Source of the DNA: Psychrobacillus insolitus
GTDB taxonomy: Bacteria > Bacillota > Bacilli > Bacillales_A > Planococcaceae
Assembly (NCBI RefSeq): GCF_003254155.1
Contig: NZ_QKZI01000001.1
Span: 868,001-932,000, forward strand
Direction: 5' to 3'
Length of the DNA: 64,000 bases
The notes beneath the pieces are model-generated. The model worked only from the letters and a program-made list of their open reading frames with translations. It did not search any database and was not told the origin of the DNA. The stretch's first letter is position 1; the number at the start of each line of letters is the position of its first letter. Shown here in pieces: positions 1-9,661 of this stretch. The translations under genes were made by a program, and so were the position numbers.

Positions 1-27
1 TAACATGAAAGAAAGGACGTGATAATT

Positions 28-930
28 TTGGAAAAAAGACGGCTAGGTATAAGTGATTTATATGTTTCCGAAATTGGCTTAGGTTGTATGTCTCTCCCAA
101 CCGACCATTTGGAAGCAAACAAAATTATTAAAGCAGCACTCGATAATGGTATAACCTATTTTGATACAGCAGATCTATATAATAATGGTGAGAATGAACA
201 AATGATCGGCAACGCTTTAAAAGATAAGAGACAAGAAGTTATTTTAGCTACCAAAGTTGGGAATCGAATGAATGAATCTGGGGAAGGTTGGTTTTGGGAT
301 CCTTCGAAAAAATGGATTACTTCCGCAATACATAAATCATTAAAACGTCTACAAACAGATTATATTGATGTTTATCAATTGCATGGTGGGACAGTGGAAG
401 ATGATTTAGATGAAGTAATTGACACGATGGAGTCATTAAAGAAAGATGGGCTCATTAGAGAATATGGTATCTCATCAATTAGACCAACTGTCATTGATTA
501 TTTTTTACAAAATAGTAATGCCGTTTCTGTCATGATGCAATATAGTCTACTAGACAGAAGACCAGAAGAATGGTTTTCCATTTTAGAGAAACATAATGTT
601 TCATTGTTAAGTCGAGGTACGCTCGCAAAAGGATTATTAACTGAGAATGGACGAAACAGGGTAAATAAAACGAACGAATATTTATCATATTCCCAGATAG
701 AGTTATTAGCGACGCTTGAACAACTACAAAAATTGGATGCACCAATAACTTCTGTTGCACTTCAGTATGTTTTAAAAAGAAGCGTTACAGGTTCTTTGAT
801 TCTTGGAGCAAGTAGTACAGAGCAACTATTGGAATCTATTCACGCTTACTCAATAAAAGTTCCTAGAGATATACTTTTAAAAGCTGAAGAAATAACTAAA
901 AAAGAAATATATAAAGAGCACAGAGTATAA
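28..930 (+). CDS. yqkF: Aldo/keto reductase, YqkF-like
   Basis: An NAD(P)H-dependent aldo/keto reductase of 300 residues; its substrate cannot be read from sequence. The family's catalytic residues are visible: D46 and Y51 in DTADLY, K76 in ATKVG and H119 in YQLHG. I place the start at the TTG at 28, because an AAAGGACGTGAT Shine-Dalgarno stretch sits just before it; an in-frame GTG at 19 lies inside that stretch. The stop codon lies inside the stem of a strong terminator shared with the convergent DUF3886 gene. In B. subtilis yqkF and yqkE are also neighbours, which supports the name. Family is confident, symbol moderately so. Confidence 0.88.
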   Translation: MEKRRLGISDLYVSEIGLGCMSLPTDHLEANKIIKAALDNGITYFDTADLYNNGENEQMIGNALKDKRQEVILATKVGNRMNESGEGWFWDPSKKWITSAIHKSLKRLQTDYIDVYQLHGGTVEDDLDEVIDTMESLKKDGLIREYGISSIRPTVIDYFLQNSNAVSVMMQYSLLDRRPEEWFSILEKHNVSLLSRGTLAKGLLTENGRNRVNKTNEYLSYSQIELLATLEQLQKLDAPITSVALQYVLKRSVTGSLILGASSTEQLLESIHAYSIKVPRDILLKAEEITKKEIYKEHRV

Positions 931-952
931 TGATATACTCTGTGCTCTTTTG
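913..952. terminator. Bidirectional rho-independent terminator
   Basis: A perfect 17-bp stem (913-929 with 934-950) with a 4-nt ATGA loop, followed by T residues on the plus strand and AT-rich sequence on the minus strand. It lies between the convergent aldo/keto reductase and DUF3886 genes and contains the stop codon of the former. Confidence 0.88.
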
Positions 953-1213
953 TTAAAACTTCGAACCACCAAACCCATATTCGTCTAGAAGTTCTTCAAA
1001 TGATTTGTTTTTTTCTTTTTGTTTTCTTTCAAATACCAGTTGTGCTTGTCTTTCTTCTTCTTTTTCTTGCTCAACTGCAACTAATTGTTGCTTTGTTTCT
1101 TTTAGTTTAGCAAGTAGATCAGAGGAAAGCTGGTCCGAAAGAGTATTGGTTTCTTCTTTTTGAACAGTAGGTTTCACCTGTTTTTTTTGTTTTTTCTTTG
1201 CCAATTTGCTCAC
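953..1213 (-). CDS. yqkE: DUF3886 family protein, YqkE-like
   Basis: A small, very highly charged protein of 86 residues. It has a Lys/Gln-rich N-terminus (KLAKKKQKKQ), a predicted coiled-coil of Glu/Lys/Gln repeats over about residues 30-70, and a conserved-looking tail NKSFEELLDEYGFGGSKF. The tail and composition match the DUF3886/YqkE family, whose function is unknown to me. It is convergent with the YqkF-like reductase, its partner in B. subtilis. A ribosome binding site (AAGGTGAG) precedes the ATG. Confidence 0.78.
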   Translation of the reverse strand: MSKLAKKKQKKQVKPTVQKEETNTLSDQLSSDLLAKLKETKQQLVAVEQEKEEERQAQLVFERKQKEKNKSFEELLDEYGFGGSKF

Positions 1214-1315
1214 CTTCTTAAGTAACTATATAAGGAAAGTATAACTTGCTTTATTAACAAATGTCCAGTCTACTATTCTTTGCAGAAGGTGATAATTGGA
1301 CGTTATTCTATTATT

Positions 1316-2497
1316 CTATCGTTTTACGATTGTAGCTACCCCTTGTCCTCCACCGATACAAAGTGTTGCTAATCCTGTTTTTGCATCCTGTTTCTCCATT
1401 TCATGAAGTAAAGAAACAAAAATACGCGCTCCACTTGCACCAATTGGGTGACCTAGTGCAATAGCTCCACCATTAACGTTTAATTTATCTTGATCAAATG
1501 AAAGCTCTCTATCTACTGCAATTGATTGTGCAGCAAACGCTTCATTTGCTTCGATTAAATCAATGTCAGCAAGTGATAGTTTTGATTTGTTCAATGCTTT
1601 TTTCACTGCTTCTACTGGACCAATTCCCATAACACTTGGGTCTACTCCCGCAGATGCATTTGCAACGATTGTAGCAAGTGGTTTTAGACCTAATTCATCC
1701 GCTTTAGCTTTAGACATCACAACAACTGCCGCCGCTCCATCATTAAGACCTGAAGCATTTCCTGCAGTTACAGATCCATCTTTTTTAAATGCTGGACGAA
1801 GTGCTGCTAGTTTTTCTTGAGTTGAACCTTTTTTCGGATATTCATCCGTATTAAATACGATTGGCTCTCCTTTTCTCTGTGGAATTTCTACAGAGACGAT
1901 CTCTTCAGCAAACTTACCTTCTGCCATTGCATTTGCAGCTCTTGCTTGAGAACGCGCTGAAAACGCATCTTGTTCTTCTCTAGTAATATTATATTGATCA
2001 CATAGATTCTCTGCTGTAATACCCATGTGATAGTCATTAAATGCACACCATAATCCGTCTGAAATCATACTATCGACCACTTTTTGGTCTCCCATACGGA
2101 AGCCTTCTCTTGCAGTTGGCAATAAGTAAGGCGCTTGGCTCATATTTTCCATTCCGCCAGCTACGATAATATCAGCATCACCTGCAATAATTGCTTGTGT
2201 TGCCAGGTGAATCGCTTTTAAACCAGACCCGCAAACTTTATTAATTGTAAGTGCCGATACGCTTACTGGCAATCCAGCTTGAATAGAAGCTTGTCTTGCA
2301 GGGTTTTGCCCCAAACCTGCTTGAAGTACATTCCCCATAATAACTTCATCTACTAAATCTTTAGATACGCCTGCTTTTTCTAGTGCACTTTCAATAACGA
2401 TTGCCCCTAGTTTTGTTGCTGGTACATCTTTTAATGCCCCTCTGAATGAACCGATTGCTGTTCTTACTGCGCTTACGATAACTACTTCAATTGTCAC
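1316..2497 (-). CDS. Acetyl-CoA C-acetyltransferase (thiolase)
   Basis: A thiolase of 393 residues that condenses or cleaves acetoacetyl-CoA or 3-ketoacyl-CoA. Active-site features are the nucleophile C89 in KVCGSG, the [10 protein letters not shown] histidine loop and the C-terminal CIGGGQG cysteine. The reading frame stays open upstream, but I choose the GTG at 2497: it follows AGGAGG by 7 nt and gives the usual family length and the typical N-terminus [12 protein letters not shown]. It is divergent from an HMG-CoA lyase gene, so acetoacetate/acetoacetyl-CoA metabolism (leucine or fatty-acid breakdown) is a reasonable inferred context. AtoB/MmgA-type; the exact substrate is not resolved. 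Confidence 0.92.
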   Translation of the reverse strand: MTIEVVIVSAVRTAIGSFRGALKDVPATKLGAIVIESALEKAGVSKDLVDEVIMGNVLQAGLGQNPARQASIQAGLPVSVSALTINKVCGSGLKAIHLATQAIIAGDADIIVAGGMENMSQAPYLLPTAREGFRMGDQKVVDSMISDGLWCAFNDYHMGITAENLCDQYNITREEQDAFSARSQARAANAMAEGKFAEEIVSVEIPQRKGEPIVFNTDEYPKKGSTQEKLAALRPAFKKDGSVTAGNASGLNDGAAAVVVMSKAKADELGLKPLATIVANASAGVDPSVMGIGPVEAVKKALNKSKLSLADIDLIEANEAFAAQSIAVDRELSFDQDKLNVNGGAIALGHPIGASGARIFVSLLHEMEKQDAKTGLATLCIGGGQGVATIVKR

Positions 2498-2537
2498 GTG
2501 ATTTCCTCCTAAATTTTCATTTACCCCAATAAAATGA

Positions 2538-2567
2538 TTGCTTATTTTACCATCCATTCCTTACAAT
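2538..2567 (+). promoter_or_regulatory. Possible sigma-A promoter of HMG-CoA lyase gene
   Basis: TTGCTT (2538-2543) and TACAAT (2562-2567) with an 18-bp spacer, about 20 nt before the ATG of the HMG-CoA lyase gene. The -35 box is imperfect, so this is tentative. Confidence 0.4.
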
Positions 2568-2586
2568 ATAAGTATGGAGGGATGAT

Positions 2587-3483
2587 ATGTATAGTTTACC
2601 AAATATAGTGAAAATTGTCGAGGTCGGACCTAGAGATGGTTTACAAAATGAAAAAAATGAAGTGCCAACTGCCGTAAAGCTTGATCTTATTGATAAATTA
2701 CAAAAATCTGGCATTGATGAAATGGAAATTACTTCCTTTGTTTCACCAAAGTGGGTTCCACAAATGAAAGATTCTAAAGAAATTGTTGCAAATGTTAAAA
2801 AAAAGGGGAGGCAATTTGTTTTAACACCTAATAAAAAAGGTGTAGAACTTGCTCAAGAATCTGGGGCTACTAGCTTTGCAGTATTTGTAGGGGTTTCAAA
2901 TAGCTTTAATAAGAAAAATATTAATAAGACGACAGATGAAAGTATGCAGGAACTTAAACCCATCATTGAAAAATTATTGGAAGAAGGACATTTTGTTAGA
3001 GCATGTATTTCAACTGCCTTCTATTGTCCTTATGAAGGGAAAATAGATCCACTTCAAACAATTAATTTATGTAAAAAGTTTATATCATGGGGAGTAAATG
3101 AATTAAGCGTCGCTGATACTATAGGAATGGCAAATCCAGTTGAAAGTTACGACTTATTTAAATCACTAAAAAAAGAATTTCCACAAACACTCATAACAGC
3201 TCATTTCCATGATACAAGGAAAATGGCTCTAGCTAATATTTTCGCCGCTTTACAAGCAGGAGTAGATCGTTTTGATAGCTCTGCTGGAGGGCTTGGCGGT
3301 TGTCCTTTCGCACCTGGTGCAACTGGTAATGTAGCAACCGAGGATGTTGTGAATATGCTACATCAAATGGATATTACTACAAATATTAATCTCGATCTAT
3401 TGCTAGAAGCAATTGATACAATAGCACCATTTACTTCTAGACCAATAGAAACAGGCATGTATAAACTATACAAAAATAAATAG
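2587..3483 (+). CDS. Hydroxymethylglutaryl-CoA lyase
   Basis: A 298-residue HMGL-like TIM-barrel enzyme that cleaves HMG-CoA to acetoacetate and acetyl-CoA, the last step of leucine degradation. The N-terminal motif VEVGPRDGLQNE carries the metal-binding Asp, AHFHDTR carries metal-binding histidines, and GLGGCPFAPGATGNV is the cysteine loop diagnostic of HMG-CoA lyase among HMGL-like enzymes. GGAGGG precedes the ATG at good spacing. Divergent from the thiolase, which could use its acetoacetate after CoA activation. The related yngG of B. subtilis sits in a leucine-degradation operon; here no other leucine-pathway gene is adjacent. Confidence 0.9.
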   Translation: MYSLPNIVKIVEVGPRDGLQNEKNEVPTAVKLDLIDKLQKSGIDEMEITSFVSPKWVPQMKDSKEIVANVKKKGRQFVLTPNKKGVELAQESGATSFAVFVGVSNSFNKKNINKTTDESMQELKPIIEKLLEEGHFVRACISTAFYCPYEGKIDPLQTINLCKKFISWGVNELSVADTIGMANPVESYDLFKSLKKEFPQTLITAHFHDTRKMALANIFAALQAGVDRFDSSAGGLGGCPFAPGATGNVATEDVVNMLHQMDITTNINLDLLLEAIDTIAPFTSRPIETGMYKLYKNK

Positions 3484-3494
3484 GGGCTGGTGCA

Positions 3495-4424
3495 GTGAAA
3501 AAAAGAATTATTATATGGACAAGTATTTTCACGAGTGTTCTAACAGCCGCTGCAACTATTTTTGGCTTCGTACTTACAAATAGACTTATGTATATGAAGA
3601 AAAAAGAAGACGATTTTATCTTAAATCGAGAAATAACTTCGAAAAGGTTAGATGAAGTCTGGTATGGAGGAGTAAATAAAACAGAAAAATGGATTGAATC
3701 CAAAAATGGATATTCTCTAAAAGCTGTATTTGTGGAGCCACTGAAGACGAAGAATTATGTCATTATTTGTCATGGCGTGACAGAAAACAAAATAAACTCA
3801 CTACGATTTGTACGTATGTTCGAAAAACTTGGCTTTAATAGCGTTGTCTATGATCACAGAAGACATGGTGATTCTGGTGGGAAAACAACTAGTTTCGGTT
3901 TCTATGAAAAAATAGACCTACAAGCAATTGTCGAAGCAGTAAGAAAACGTGCAGGAGAAAATGCAATAATTGGTATTCATGGTGAATCTATGGGAGCTGC
4001 AACGACTATTCTCTATGCCGGATCCATTCAAGATGATGCGGACTTTTACATTTCCGATTGCTCTTTCTCTAATTTTGAAGAGCAAGTATACAATATCATG
4101 CGACAAACAACTCCACTTCGCTCTAGTTTAGCTATTCGATTTGCAAATTTATTTCTAAAAATGCGTGATGGCTATACTTTTAATCTCGTTTCACCAATTG
4201 ACGTTGTCGACCATATCGAAAAACCCGTTCTATTTATACACAGCTTGCAAGATGATTTCATATTACCAAAAATGACTGAGGAACTATATGAGAAGAAAAA
4301 AGAACCAAAAACATTAAAATTATTTGAAATCGGTGCACACGCTAAATCTTTCAATGAAAACAGCGAAGAGTATGAACAAGTAGTAGCCGATTTCCTTCAA
4401 CAAAATAATTTACTGAATAAATAA
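3495..4424 (+). CDS. yqkD: Membrane-anchored alpha/beta hydrolase, YqkD-like
   Basis: A 309-residue serine hydrolase. An N-terminal hydrophobic segment at about residues 5-28 (IIIWTSIFTSVLTAAATIFG) should anchor it in the membrane with the hydrolase domain outside the cytoplasm. The oxyanion strand VIICHGVTENK, the nucleophile elbow HGESMGAA, a C-terminal QDDFILP acid region and a GAHAKSF histidine complete the fold's catalytic pattern. It starts 11 nt after the HMG-CoA lyase stop, so the two are probably co-transcribed. YqkD is the B. subtilis relative as I recall it, consistent with YqkE/YqkF nearby. Substrate unknown. Confidence 0.8.
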   Translation: MKKRIIIWTSIFTSVLTAAATIFGFVLTNRLMYMKKKEDDFILNREITSKRLDEVWYGGVNKTEKWIESKNGYSLKAVFVEPLKTKNYVIICHGVTENKINSLRFVRMFEKLGFNSVVYDHRRHGDSGGKTTSFGFYEKIDLQAIVEAVRKRAGENAIIGIHGESMGAATTILYAGSIQDDADFYISDCSFSNFEEQVYNIMRQTTPLRSSLAIRFANLFLKMRDGYTFNLVSPIDVVDHIEKPVLFIHSLQDDFILPKMTEELYEKKKEPKTLKLFEIGAHAKSFNENSEEYEQVVADFLQQNNLLNK

Positions 4425-4455
4425 AAGCACTCGAAAGTGAGTGCTTTTATTTTTG
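4423..4455. terminator. Bidirectional terminator
   Basis: Perfect 10-bp stem (4423-4432 with 4439-4448), 6-nt loop, then TTTTATTTTT. It serves the hydrolase gene on the plus strand and probably yneF on the minus strand, whose stop codon overlaps it. Confidence 0.8.
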
Positions 4456-4665
4456 CATTTTATTCATTTGATTCATCATTTGTTTTACTTGTTTTTCAGA
4501 AGGCTTTCTACCCATTTGCGCCATCATCATTCGAAGCATTTGTTCATTGATCGGTGGGTTTTCTTTCAAGTATTTCATCATATATTGACGTGCTGCATAA
4601 AAACCAATAGCTGCACCAGCGATTAACGCAACGACTATAAGTACAATCCAGATCCATGTATCCAT
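4447..4665 (-). CDS. yneF: YneF family small membrane protein (UPF0154)
   Basis: A 72-residue protein with one N-terminal membrane span (about residues 4-24, [20 protein letters not shown]) followed by a Met/Lys/Gln-rich tail containing the family signature [13 protein letters not shown] and [12 protein letters not shown]. This is YneF/UPF0154, ubiquitous in Bacillales and of unknown function. It is preceded by a GGAGGAG ribosome binding site. tkt lies just upstream on the same strand, as in B. subtilis, but a terminator hairpin separates them. Confidence 0.9.
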   Translation of the reverse strand: MDTWIWIVLIVVALIAGAAIGFYAARQYMMKYLKENPPINEQMLRMMMAQMGRKPSEKQVKQMMNQMNKMQK

Positions 4666-4754
4666 ATTTTCTCCTCCTTTACGTTCTTATGTACGTGTAC
4701 AAGACACCACAGAAAATTATACTATAGATTTGTAAAGCATTCTATATTATTTCA

Positions 4755-4805
4755 AATAAAATAACAAGGATTTGTCCCAAAAGTGACTAATGGGACAAAT
4801 CCTTG
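4755..4805 (-). terminator. Terminator downstream of tkt
   Basis: Perfect 15-bp stem (4765-4779 with 4791-4805), 11-nt loop, followed on the minus strand by TTATTTTATTT. It lies 85 nt past the tkt stop and before yneF. Confidence 0.8.
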
Positions 4806-4889
4806 CGTCAAGTTTACACAGTAATAATGTGATAACTGCATTAAGTGACTTAAAAATAAAGTAAAAAGGCTATTTTTTTTAGGTATTAC

Positions 4890-6890
4890 TCATTTTTGAA
4901 GTAAGTTTTTCATTTTAGAAACTACATTTTCTACTGAGAAACCGTATTCCTTCATAACAATTTCACCTGGTGCACTAGCCCCGAACTTATCAATTGCAAT
5001 AACGTCACCTTCAAATCCTACATAACGGTGCCATCCAAGGGAGGATCCCATTTCAATAGCAAGTCGTTTTGTTAAATGAGATGGTAATACTGATTTCTTG
5101 TATGCATCGTCTTGTTTTTCAAACAAATCCCAAGATGGCATAGATACAACAGATACTTGAATACCTTCTGTAGCTAATGCTTGTTGCGCTTCAATCGCAA
5201 GACTTACTTCAGATCCAGTTGCAAGTAACATTGCTTCCGCATTTTCATTTGGAGAAACTACGTATGCACCTTTCGCTACGCCGTCTTTTGCTTGTTCTAC
5301 TGACCCTTTTAATGTTGGCAGATTTTGTCTTGAAAGAACTAAAACGGTTGGATTATTTTTAGCAGACACGGCTAATTTCCACGCTTCAGCTGTTTCATTT
5401 GCATCAGCTGGACGAATAATAGAAAGTCCTGGCATTGCACGTAATGAAGCTAAATGTTCAACTGGCTCATGGGTTGGGCCATCTTCTCCTACAGCAATAC
5501 TGTCATGTGTGAACACATATGTGACAGGTAATCCCATTAGAGCTGATAAACGAATCGCTGGACGTACATAATCACTAAATACGAAGAATGTACCACCAAA
5601 CACATTTAACCCACCATGAAGTGCCATACCATTCAATGCAGCTCCCATTGCAAACTCACGAACACCAAACCAAATATTTTTACCTGCATAATCCTCAGCT
5701 GAGAAGTCACCGGCATTTTTCATCGTTGTTTTGTTTGATCCTGCTAAGTCAGCACTTCCACCGAAGAAAGAAGGTAGATTTTGCGCAATAGCATTAATAG
5801 CTTCACCTGAAGCAGAACGAGTAGCGTGTGAAGTTCCCTCTTCATATGATTTCACTGCAGCTGCGAAATCTTTAGGTAGTTCCCCACTAATCGCTTGTTT
5901 AAAAGTGGAAGCAAGTTCTGGGAATTCTGATTCATACGTATTGAATTTATCATTCCAAACTGATTCTTCTTGAACACCAAGACGTTCAGAAGCTTGTTTA
6001 AATGTATCATACACTTCTTCTGGCACATAGAAATCTTCTTCAAAAGTCCACTCATATGCAGCTTTTGCTAAAAGTGATTCATCTTTACCAAGTGGCATTC
6101 CATGCGCATCTGATTTACCAGCTCTATTAGGAGACCCAAAGCCAATAACTGTCTTCACTTCAATAATAGTCGGTTTATCATTTTGAGCTTTTGCTTTTTC
6201 AATAGCATTGGAAATTTCAGCAATGTCGTTTCCGTCTTTTACTAAAATATAATTCCAGTTATAAGATTCAAATCGTTTTTCAATTTTTTCAGAGAATGAT
6301 CTATTTAAATCTCCATCTAAAGAAATATCATTACTATCATATAAAACAATTAATTTATCTAATTGTAAATGTCCAGCAAGTGAAATAGCCTCTGCAGCAA
6401 CGCCTTCCATTAAATCACCATCACCACAAAGCGCAAATGTATTGTGATCCACGATCGAATGATTTTCTTTATTGTAAGTAGCAGCTAAGTGAGCTTCTGC
6501 CATAGCCATACCAACAGCCATACCAATACCTTGTCCTAGAGGTCCTGTTGTTGCTTCCACACCAACAGTATGACCAAACTCTGGATGCCCAGGAGTTTTT
6601 GAATCCCATTGTCTAAAGTTTTTTATTTCCTCCATTGGAAGACCATATCCTCCAAGGTGAAGCAAACTATAAAGAAGCATTGACCCATGACCTGCAGATA
6701 AAACGAAACGATCACGGTTAAACCAATTTGGATTATTTGGGTTATGACGTAAATGTTTTGTCCATAAAGTATAAGCCATTGGTGCTGCTCCCATAGGAAG
6801 ACCTGGATGACCTGAGTTTACTTTATCGATTGCATCAATCGATAAAGTACGTATTGTATTTATTGCTAGTAAATCTGCTTGTAATGACAT
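4890..6890 (-). CDS. tkt: Transketolase
   Basis: Thiamine-diphosphate enzyme of the pentose phosphate pathway that transfers two-carbon ketol units between sugar phosphates. Motifs are [12 protein letters not shown] near residue 30, the ThDP/Mg motif [26 protein letters not shown] and a C-terminal transketolase domain. I choose the ATG at 6890, which has GAGAGG 9 nt upstream and gives 666 residues, against about 667 in B. subtilis; an in-frame ATG at 6899 is too close to that site. ynzC, yneB and yneA lie upstream on the same strand, the same order as in B. subtilis. Confidence 0.96.
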   Translation of the reverse strand: MSLQADLLAINTIRTLSIDAIDKVNSGHPGLPMGAAPMAYTLWTKHLRHNPNNPNWFNRDRFVLSAGHGSMLLYSLLHLGGYGLPMEEIKNFRQWDSKTPGHPEFGHTVGVEATTGPLGQGIGMAVGMAMAEAHLAATYNKENHSIVDHNTFALCGDGDLMEGVAAEAISLAGHLQLDKLIVLYDSNDISLDGDLNRSFSEKIEKRFESYNWNYILVKDGNDIAEISNAIEKAKAQNDKPTIIEVKTVIGFGSPNRAGKSDAHGMPLGKDESLLAKAAYEWTFEEDFYVPEEVYDTFKQASERLGVQEESVWNDKFNTYESEFPELASTFKQAISGELPKDFAAAVKSYEEGTSHATRSASGEAINAIAQNLPSFFGGSADLAGSNKTTMKNAGDFSAEDYAGKNIWFGVREFAMGAALNGMALHGGLNVFGGTFFVFSDYVRPAIRLSALMGLPVTYVFTHDSIAVGEDGPTHEPVEHLASLRAMPGLSIIRPADANETAEAWKLAVSAKNNPTVLVLSRQNLPTLKGSVEQAKDGVAKGAYVVSPNENAEAMLLATGSEVSLAIEAQQALATEGIQVSVVSMPSWDLFEKQDDAYKKSVLPSHLTKRLAIEMGSSLGWHRYVGFEGDVIAIDKFGASAPGEIVMKEYGFSVENVVSKMKNLLQK

Positions 6891-6975
6891 GAATGACATC
6901 CTCTCGAACAAAATTTTTCTATATCTTTAGTTTAGACAACATTGCGGTCATTATCAATGGTTTCTGAAATGAAAA

Positions 6976-7209
6976 TTAATTCAGAAACTTATCTTTTTTA
7001 GCCTGTTGCACTTTTAATGGTGTAACATCATTCCCAGATGGATCGATAACTTTGACGCTTTCAATCGTATCTCTCATGGTAGAACGAAACGTTTCTAAAT
7101 ATTCTTTACGTAAAGCACTTTGCTGTTTTGCTTCCTCAATAGATAATCCAATTGTTTTAGATTTTTTAGAAAGTTCATTAATTCGCTCTAATTTTTCTTT
7201 ACTCAACAT
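6976..7209 (-). CDS. ynzC: DUF896 protein YnzC
   Basis: A 77-residue basic helical protein of the UPF0291/DUF896 family. The hallmark segments are LERINELSKKSK, LRKEYLETFRSTMRDTIESV and IDPSGNDVTPLKV. In B. subtilis ynzC belongs to the SOS-induced yneA-yneB-ynzC operon; its function is unknown. The reading frame has an in-frame GTG at 7218 that lies within the AAAGGGTGA ribosome binding site, so the ATG at 7209 is preferred and gives the same 77-residue length as I recall for B. subtilis. Confidence 0.9.
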   Translation of the reverse strand: MLSKEKLERINELSKKSKTIGLSIEEAKQQSALRKEYLETFRSTMRDTIESVKVIDPSGNDVTPLKVQQAKKDKFLN

Positions 7210-7249
7210 TTTCTTCACCCTTTTATTAGTTTCTTATGTAAAGGTATAA

Positions 7250-7921
<672 letters not shown>

Positions 7922-7932
7922 TTATTTCACCC

Positions 7933-8250
7933 TTATCTACCAGTTCCAGCTAACTCAGTGCCGTTTTTTATATGAAATGTTTCTTTCACTTCTGGAACTA
8001 TTAGTACCTCTCCTACTTTAATATGCGCTGTTTTCATATTATTCATGGCCATGACTTCGTTAATCCAGGCATCTTTATGTTTAACTTGTCCAAATTTATC
8101 AGCAAGCGACCATAAAGAATCACCATGTTCTATTTTAATTTGATAATCTTCCTCTGTCGAATTAATAGTAGTAATAATAAAACTTAAGATAAATAAAATG
8201 CTTAAACCTACAAATAAACTAATAAAATAATTTTCTTTTAATACCTTCAT
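7933..8250 (-). CDS. yneA: SOS cell-division inhibitor YneA (LysM protein)
   Basis: A membrane-anchored division inhibitor made during the SOS response. The 105-residue protein has a short N-terminus, one transmembrane segment (about residues 8-26, YFISLFVGLSILFILSFII) and an extracellular LysM domain (HGDSLWSLADKFG to VGEVLIVPE). This is the YneA architecture. Two adjacent ATG codons lie at 8253 and 8250; the second is 5 nt past GGGGGAG and gives a length close to B. subtilis. Four SOS boxes precede it, and lexA is divergent. First gene of yneA-yneB-ynzC. Confidence 0.93.
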   Translation of the reverse strand: MKVLKENYFISLFVGLSILFILSFIITTINSTEEDYQIKIEHGDSLWSLADKFGQVKHKDAWINEVMAMNNMKTAHIKVGEVLIVPEVKETFHIKNGTELAGTGR

Positions 8251-8266
8251 CATTACTCCCCCTAAT

Positions 8267-8280
8267 AGAATGTTTGTTCC
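8267..8280. promoter_or_regulatory. SOS (LexA) box 1
   Basis: AGAAT-N4-GTTCC, close to the Bacillus SOS consensus CGAAC-N4-GTTCG. It lies just upstream of the yneA ribosome binding site, inside the yneA leader. Confidence 0.55.
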
Positions 8281-8293
8281 GAATGTATGTTCT
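8280..8293. promoter_or_regulatory. SOS (LexA) box 2
   Basis: CGAAT-N4-GTTCT, directly abutting box 1 and just downstream of the yneA -10 element. Confidence 0.7.
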
Positions 8294-8294
8294 A

Positions 8295-8323
8295 ACAATA
8301 ATACGAACATTTGTTTTTGTCAA
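8295..8323 (-). promoter_or_regulatory. yneA sigma-A promoter
   Basis: On the minus strand TTGACA (8318-8323) and TATTGT (8295-8300) with a 17-bp spacer. SOS box 3 covers the spacer and box 2 lies just downstream, so LexA would block it. Confidence 0.75.
8304..8317. promoter_or_regulatory. SOS (LexA) box 3
   Basis: CGAAC-N4-GTTTT, inside the spacer of the yneA promoter and between the two divergent promoters. Confidence 0.8.
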
Positions 8324-8330
8324 CGATTTT

Positions 8331-8344
8331 AGAACCTATGTTTG
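8331..8344. promoter_or_regulatory. SOS (LexA) box 4
   Basis: AGAAC-N4-GTTTG. It overlaps the -35 element of the lexA promoter, which fits lexA autorepression. Confidence 0.75.
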
Positions 8345-8370
8345 CATATTATTTCATAGACTGATATACT
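8342..8370 (+). promoter_or_regulatory. lexA sigma-A promoter
   Basis: TTGCAT (8342-8347), 17-bp spacer, TATACT (8365-8370). SOS box 4 overlaps the -35 element. Confidence 0.7.
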
Positions 8371-8422
8371 GTGTATAAGAAATAATATACAAACTAAAAA
8401 ATAATTAATAGAGGTGAATATA

Positions 8423-9043
8423 TTGAAAAAAGCATCTAAACGCCAAGAGGATATTTTAGCTTTTATTAAGGAAGAAGTTCGAAAAAAAGGTTATCCGCCA
8501 TCAGTCAGAGAGATAGGTGAGGCAGTAGGCTTAGCTTCAAGCTCAACTGTACACGGACACTTAGCTAGGCTTGAAAATAAAGGTCTAATACGACGAGATC
8601 CAACTAAACCACGTGCGATTGAAATTTTGGACAATTTAAATCCTACAATTGAAAAACAAAGTGTAATTCATGTTCCTCTAATAGGTAAAGTCACTGCAGG
8701 AATACCAATTACAGCAATTGAAAACATTGAGGAGTTTTTCCCTCTTCCTGCAACATTCGGAACTACTGAAGATAACTTATTCATGCTAGAGATCATGGGA
8801 GAAAGTATGATTGAAGCCGGAATACTAAATGGAGATTACGTAGTTGTTAAACAACAACAATCAGCTAATAATGGAGAAATAGTTGTCGCTATGACAGAAG
8901 ACGATGAAGCCACTGTTAAGCGTTTCTTTAAAGAAAGTTCATATTTCCGATTACAACCTGAAAACTCTTCTATGGAACCTATCATCGTTGACAAAGTTTC
9001 TATCTTAGGAAAAGTCGTTGGAGTTTATCGCCATATTCAATAG
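8423..9043 (+). CDS. lexA: SOS repressor LexA
   Basis: Transcriptional repressor of DNA-damage genes that cleaves itself when RecA filaments form. N-terminal winged helix ([37 protein letters not shown]) and a C-terminal S24-type protease domain: cleavage bond A92-G93 in VTAGIP, nucleophile S128 in MGESM and general base K166 in ATVKRF. The start is the TTG at 8423, 5-8 nt after AGAGGTGA; an in-frame GTG at 8414 is part of that site. This gives 206 residues, close to B. subtilis LexA. Divergent from yneA with SOS boxes between. Confidence 0.97.
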   Translation: MKKASKRQEDILAFIKEEVRKKGYPPSVREIGEAVGLASSSTVHGHLARLENKGLIRRDPTKPRAIEILDNLNPTIEKQSVIHVPLIGKVTAGIPITAIENIEEFFPLPATFGTTEDNLFMLEIMGESMIEAGILNGDYVVVKQQQSANNGEIVVAMTEDDEATVKRFFKESSYFRLQPENSSMEPIIVDKVSILGKVVGVYRHIQ

Positions 9044-9103
9044 TATTCTGTTAACTTGACAATTAGTACATCAAAACGTATGATTACTAAGAGCCGATAT
9101 CAT

Positions 9104-9136
9104 ATCCAAACGAAAAGTGGACATTTTCGTTTGGAT
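9104..9136. repeat. Inverted repeat after lexA
   Basis: Perfect 13-bp arms (9104-9116 and 9124-9136) around a 7-nt loop, just upstream of the lexA/OsmC terminator. No T-run follows directly; it may add to termination or act as an mRNA 3' structure. Confidence 0.6.
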
Positions 9137-9141
9137 TATCG

Positions 9142-9184
9142 AAAAAACCCCTTTACCATTTATGGTTGAGGGGTTTTATTTTTG
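9142..9184. terminator. Bidirectional terminator between lexA and OsmC gene
   Basis: AAAACCCC/GGGGTTTT stem extended inward to ACCA/TGGT with small mismatches, T-run on both strands. It separates the convergent lexA and OsmC genes. Confidence 0.85.
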
Positions 9185-9209
9185 TTCAATTATAATTTTA
9201 GTTTACCTA

Positions 9210-9641
9210 TTATCCTTCAACTTCAATAATTATTTCTTCTCCATTTAATGTTAATCGATAAGAAATTTCTGCGTTTAGTGAAGCTGAAACAGCACAATAT
9301 TTTTCTTCACCGAGTCTAATGGCGCGAACTACTTTTTTAGCATCAATATCCCCTTTTACATCAAACAATAGTACTGCAGCTGTAAATGCTGTAGGCAGTT
9401 CTTCACGTCGAGCACCATCCACTGTAATTTCAATAGATTTTATTTTTTCTAAATGTGGTTTTAAAATCATCGTTACATCAATTCCAATACATCCGGCTAA
9501 AGAACTTAGTAACATTTCAGTTGGTGTTGGAGCTTGTCCCTCTCCTCCATAATTTGGAGTTGCATCCATTAACATTGGGTAACCTGAAGGACCTTTTGCT
9601 TCAAAAGCACGTCCTCCTTGCCAAATTGCTTTAACTTCCAT
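9210..9641 (-). CDS. OsmC family protein
   Basis: A 143-residue OsmC/Ohr-fold protein with the two redox cysteines expected of this thiol-dependent peroxidase family, C51 in LAGCIGID and C116 in KYCAVSAS. It probably reduces organic hydroperoxides, but the broad OsmC family (YhfA-like) includes proteins of unproven function. The ATG at 9641 is 9 nt from AAAGG; an upstream in-frame TTG at 9650 overlaps that site. The gene starts 20 nt after the amino-acid ABC ATPase stop, with no terminator between, so it appears to be the last gene of the TetR-ABC operon. Confidence 0.85.
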   Translation of the reverse strand: MEVKAIWQGGRAFEAKGPSGYPMLMDATPNYGGEGQAPTPTEMLLSSLAGCIGIDVTMILKPHLEKIKSIEITVDGARREELPTAFTAAVLLFDVKGDIDAKKVVRAIRLGEEKYCAVSASLNAEISYRLTLNGEEIIIEVEG

Positions 9642-9661
9642 TTTTATCAACCTTTCTTTTA

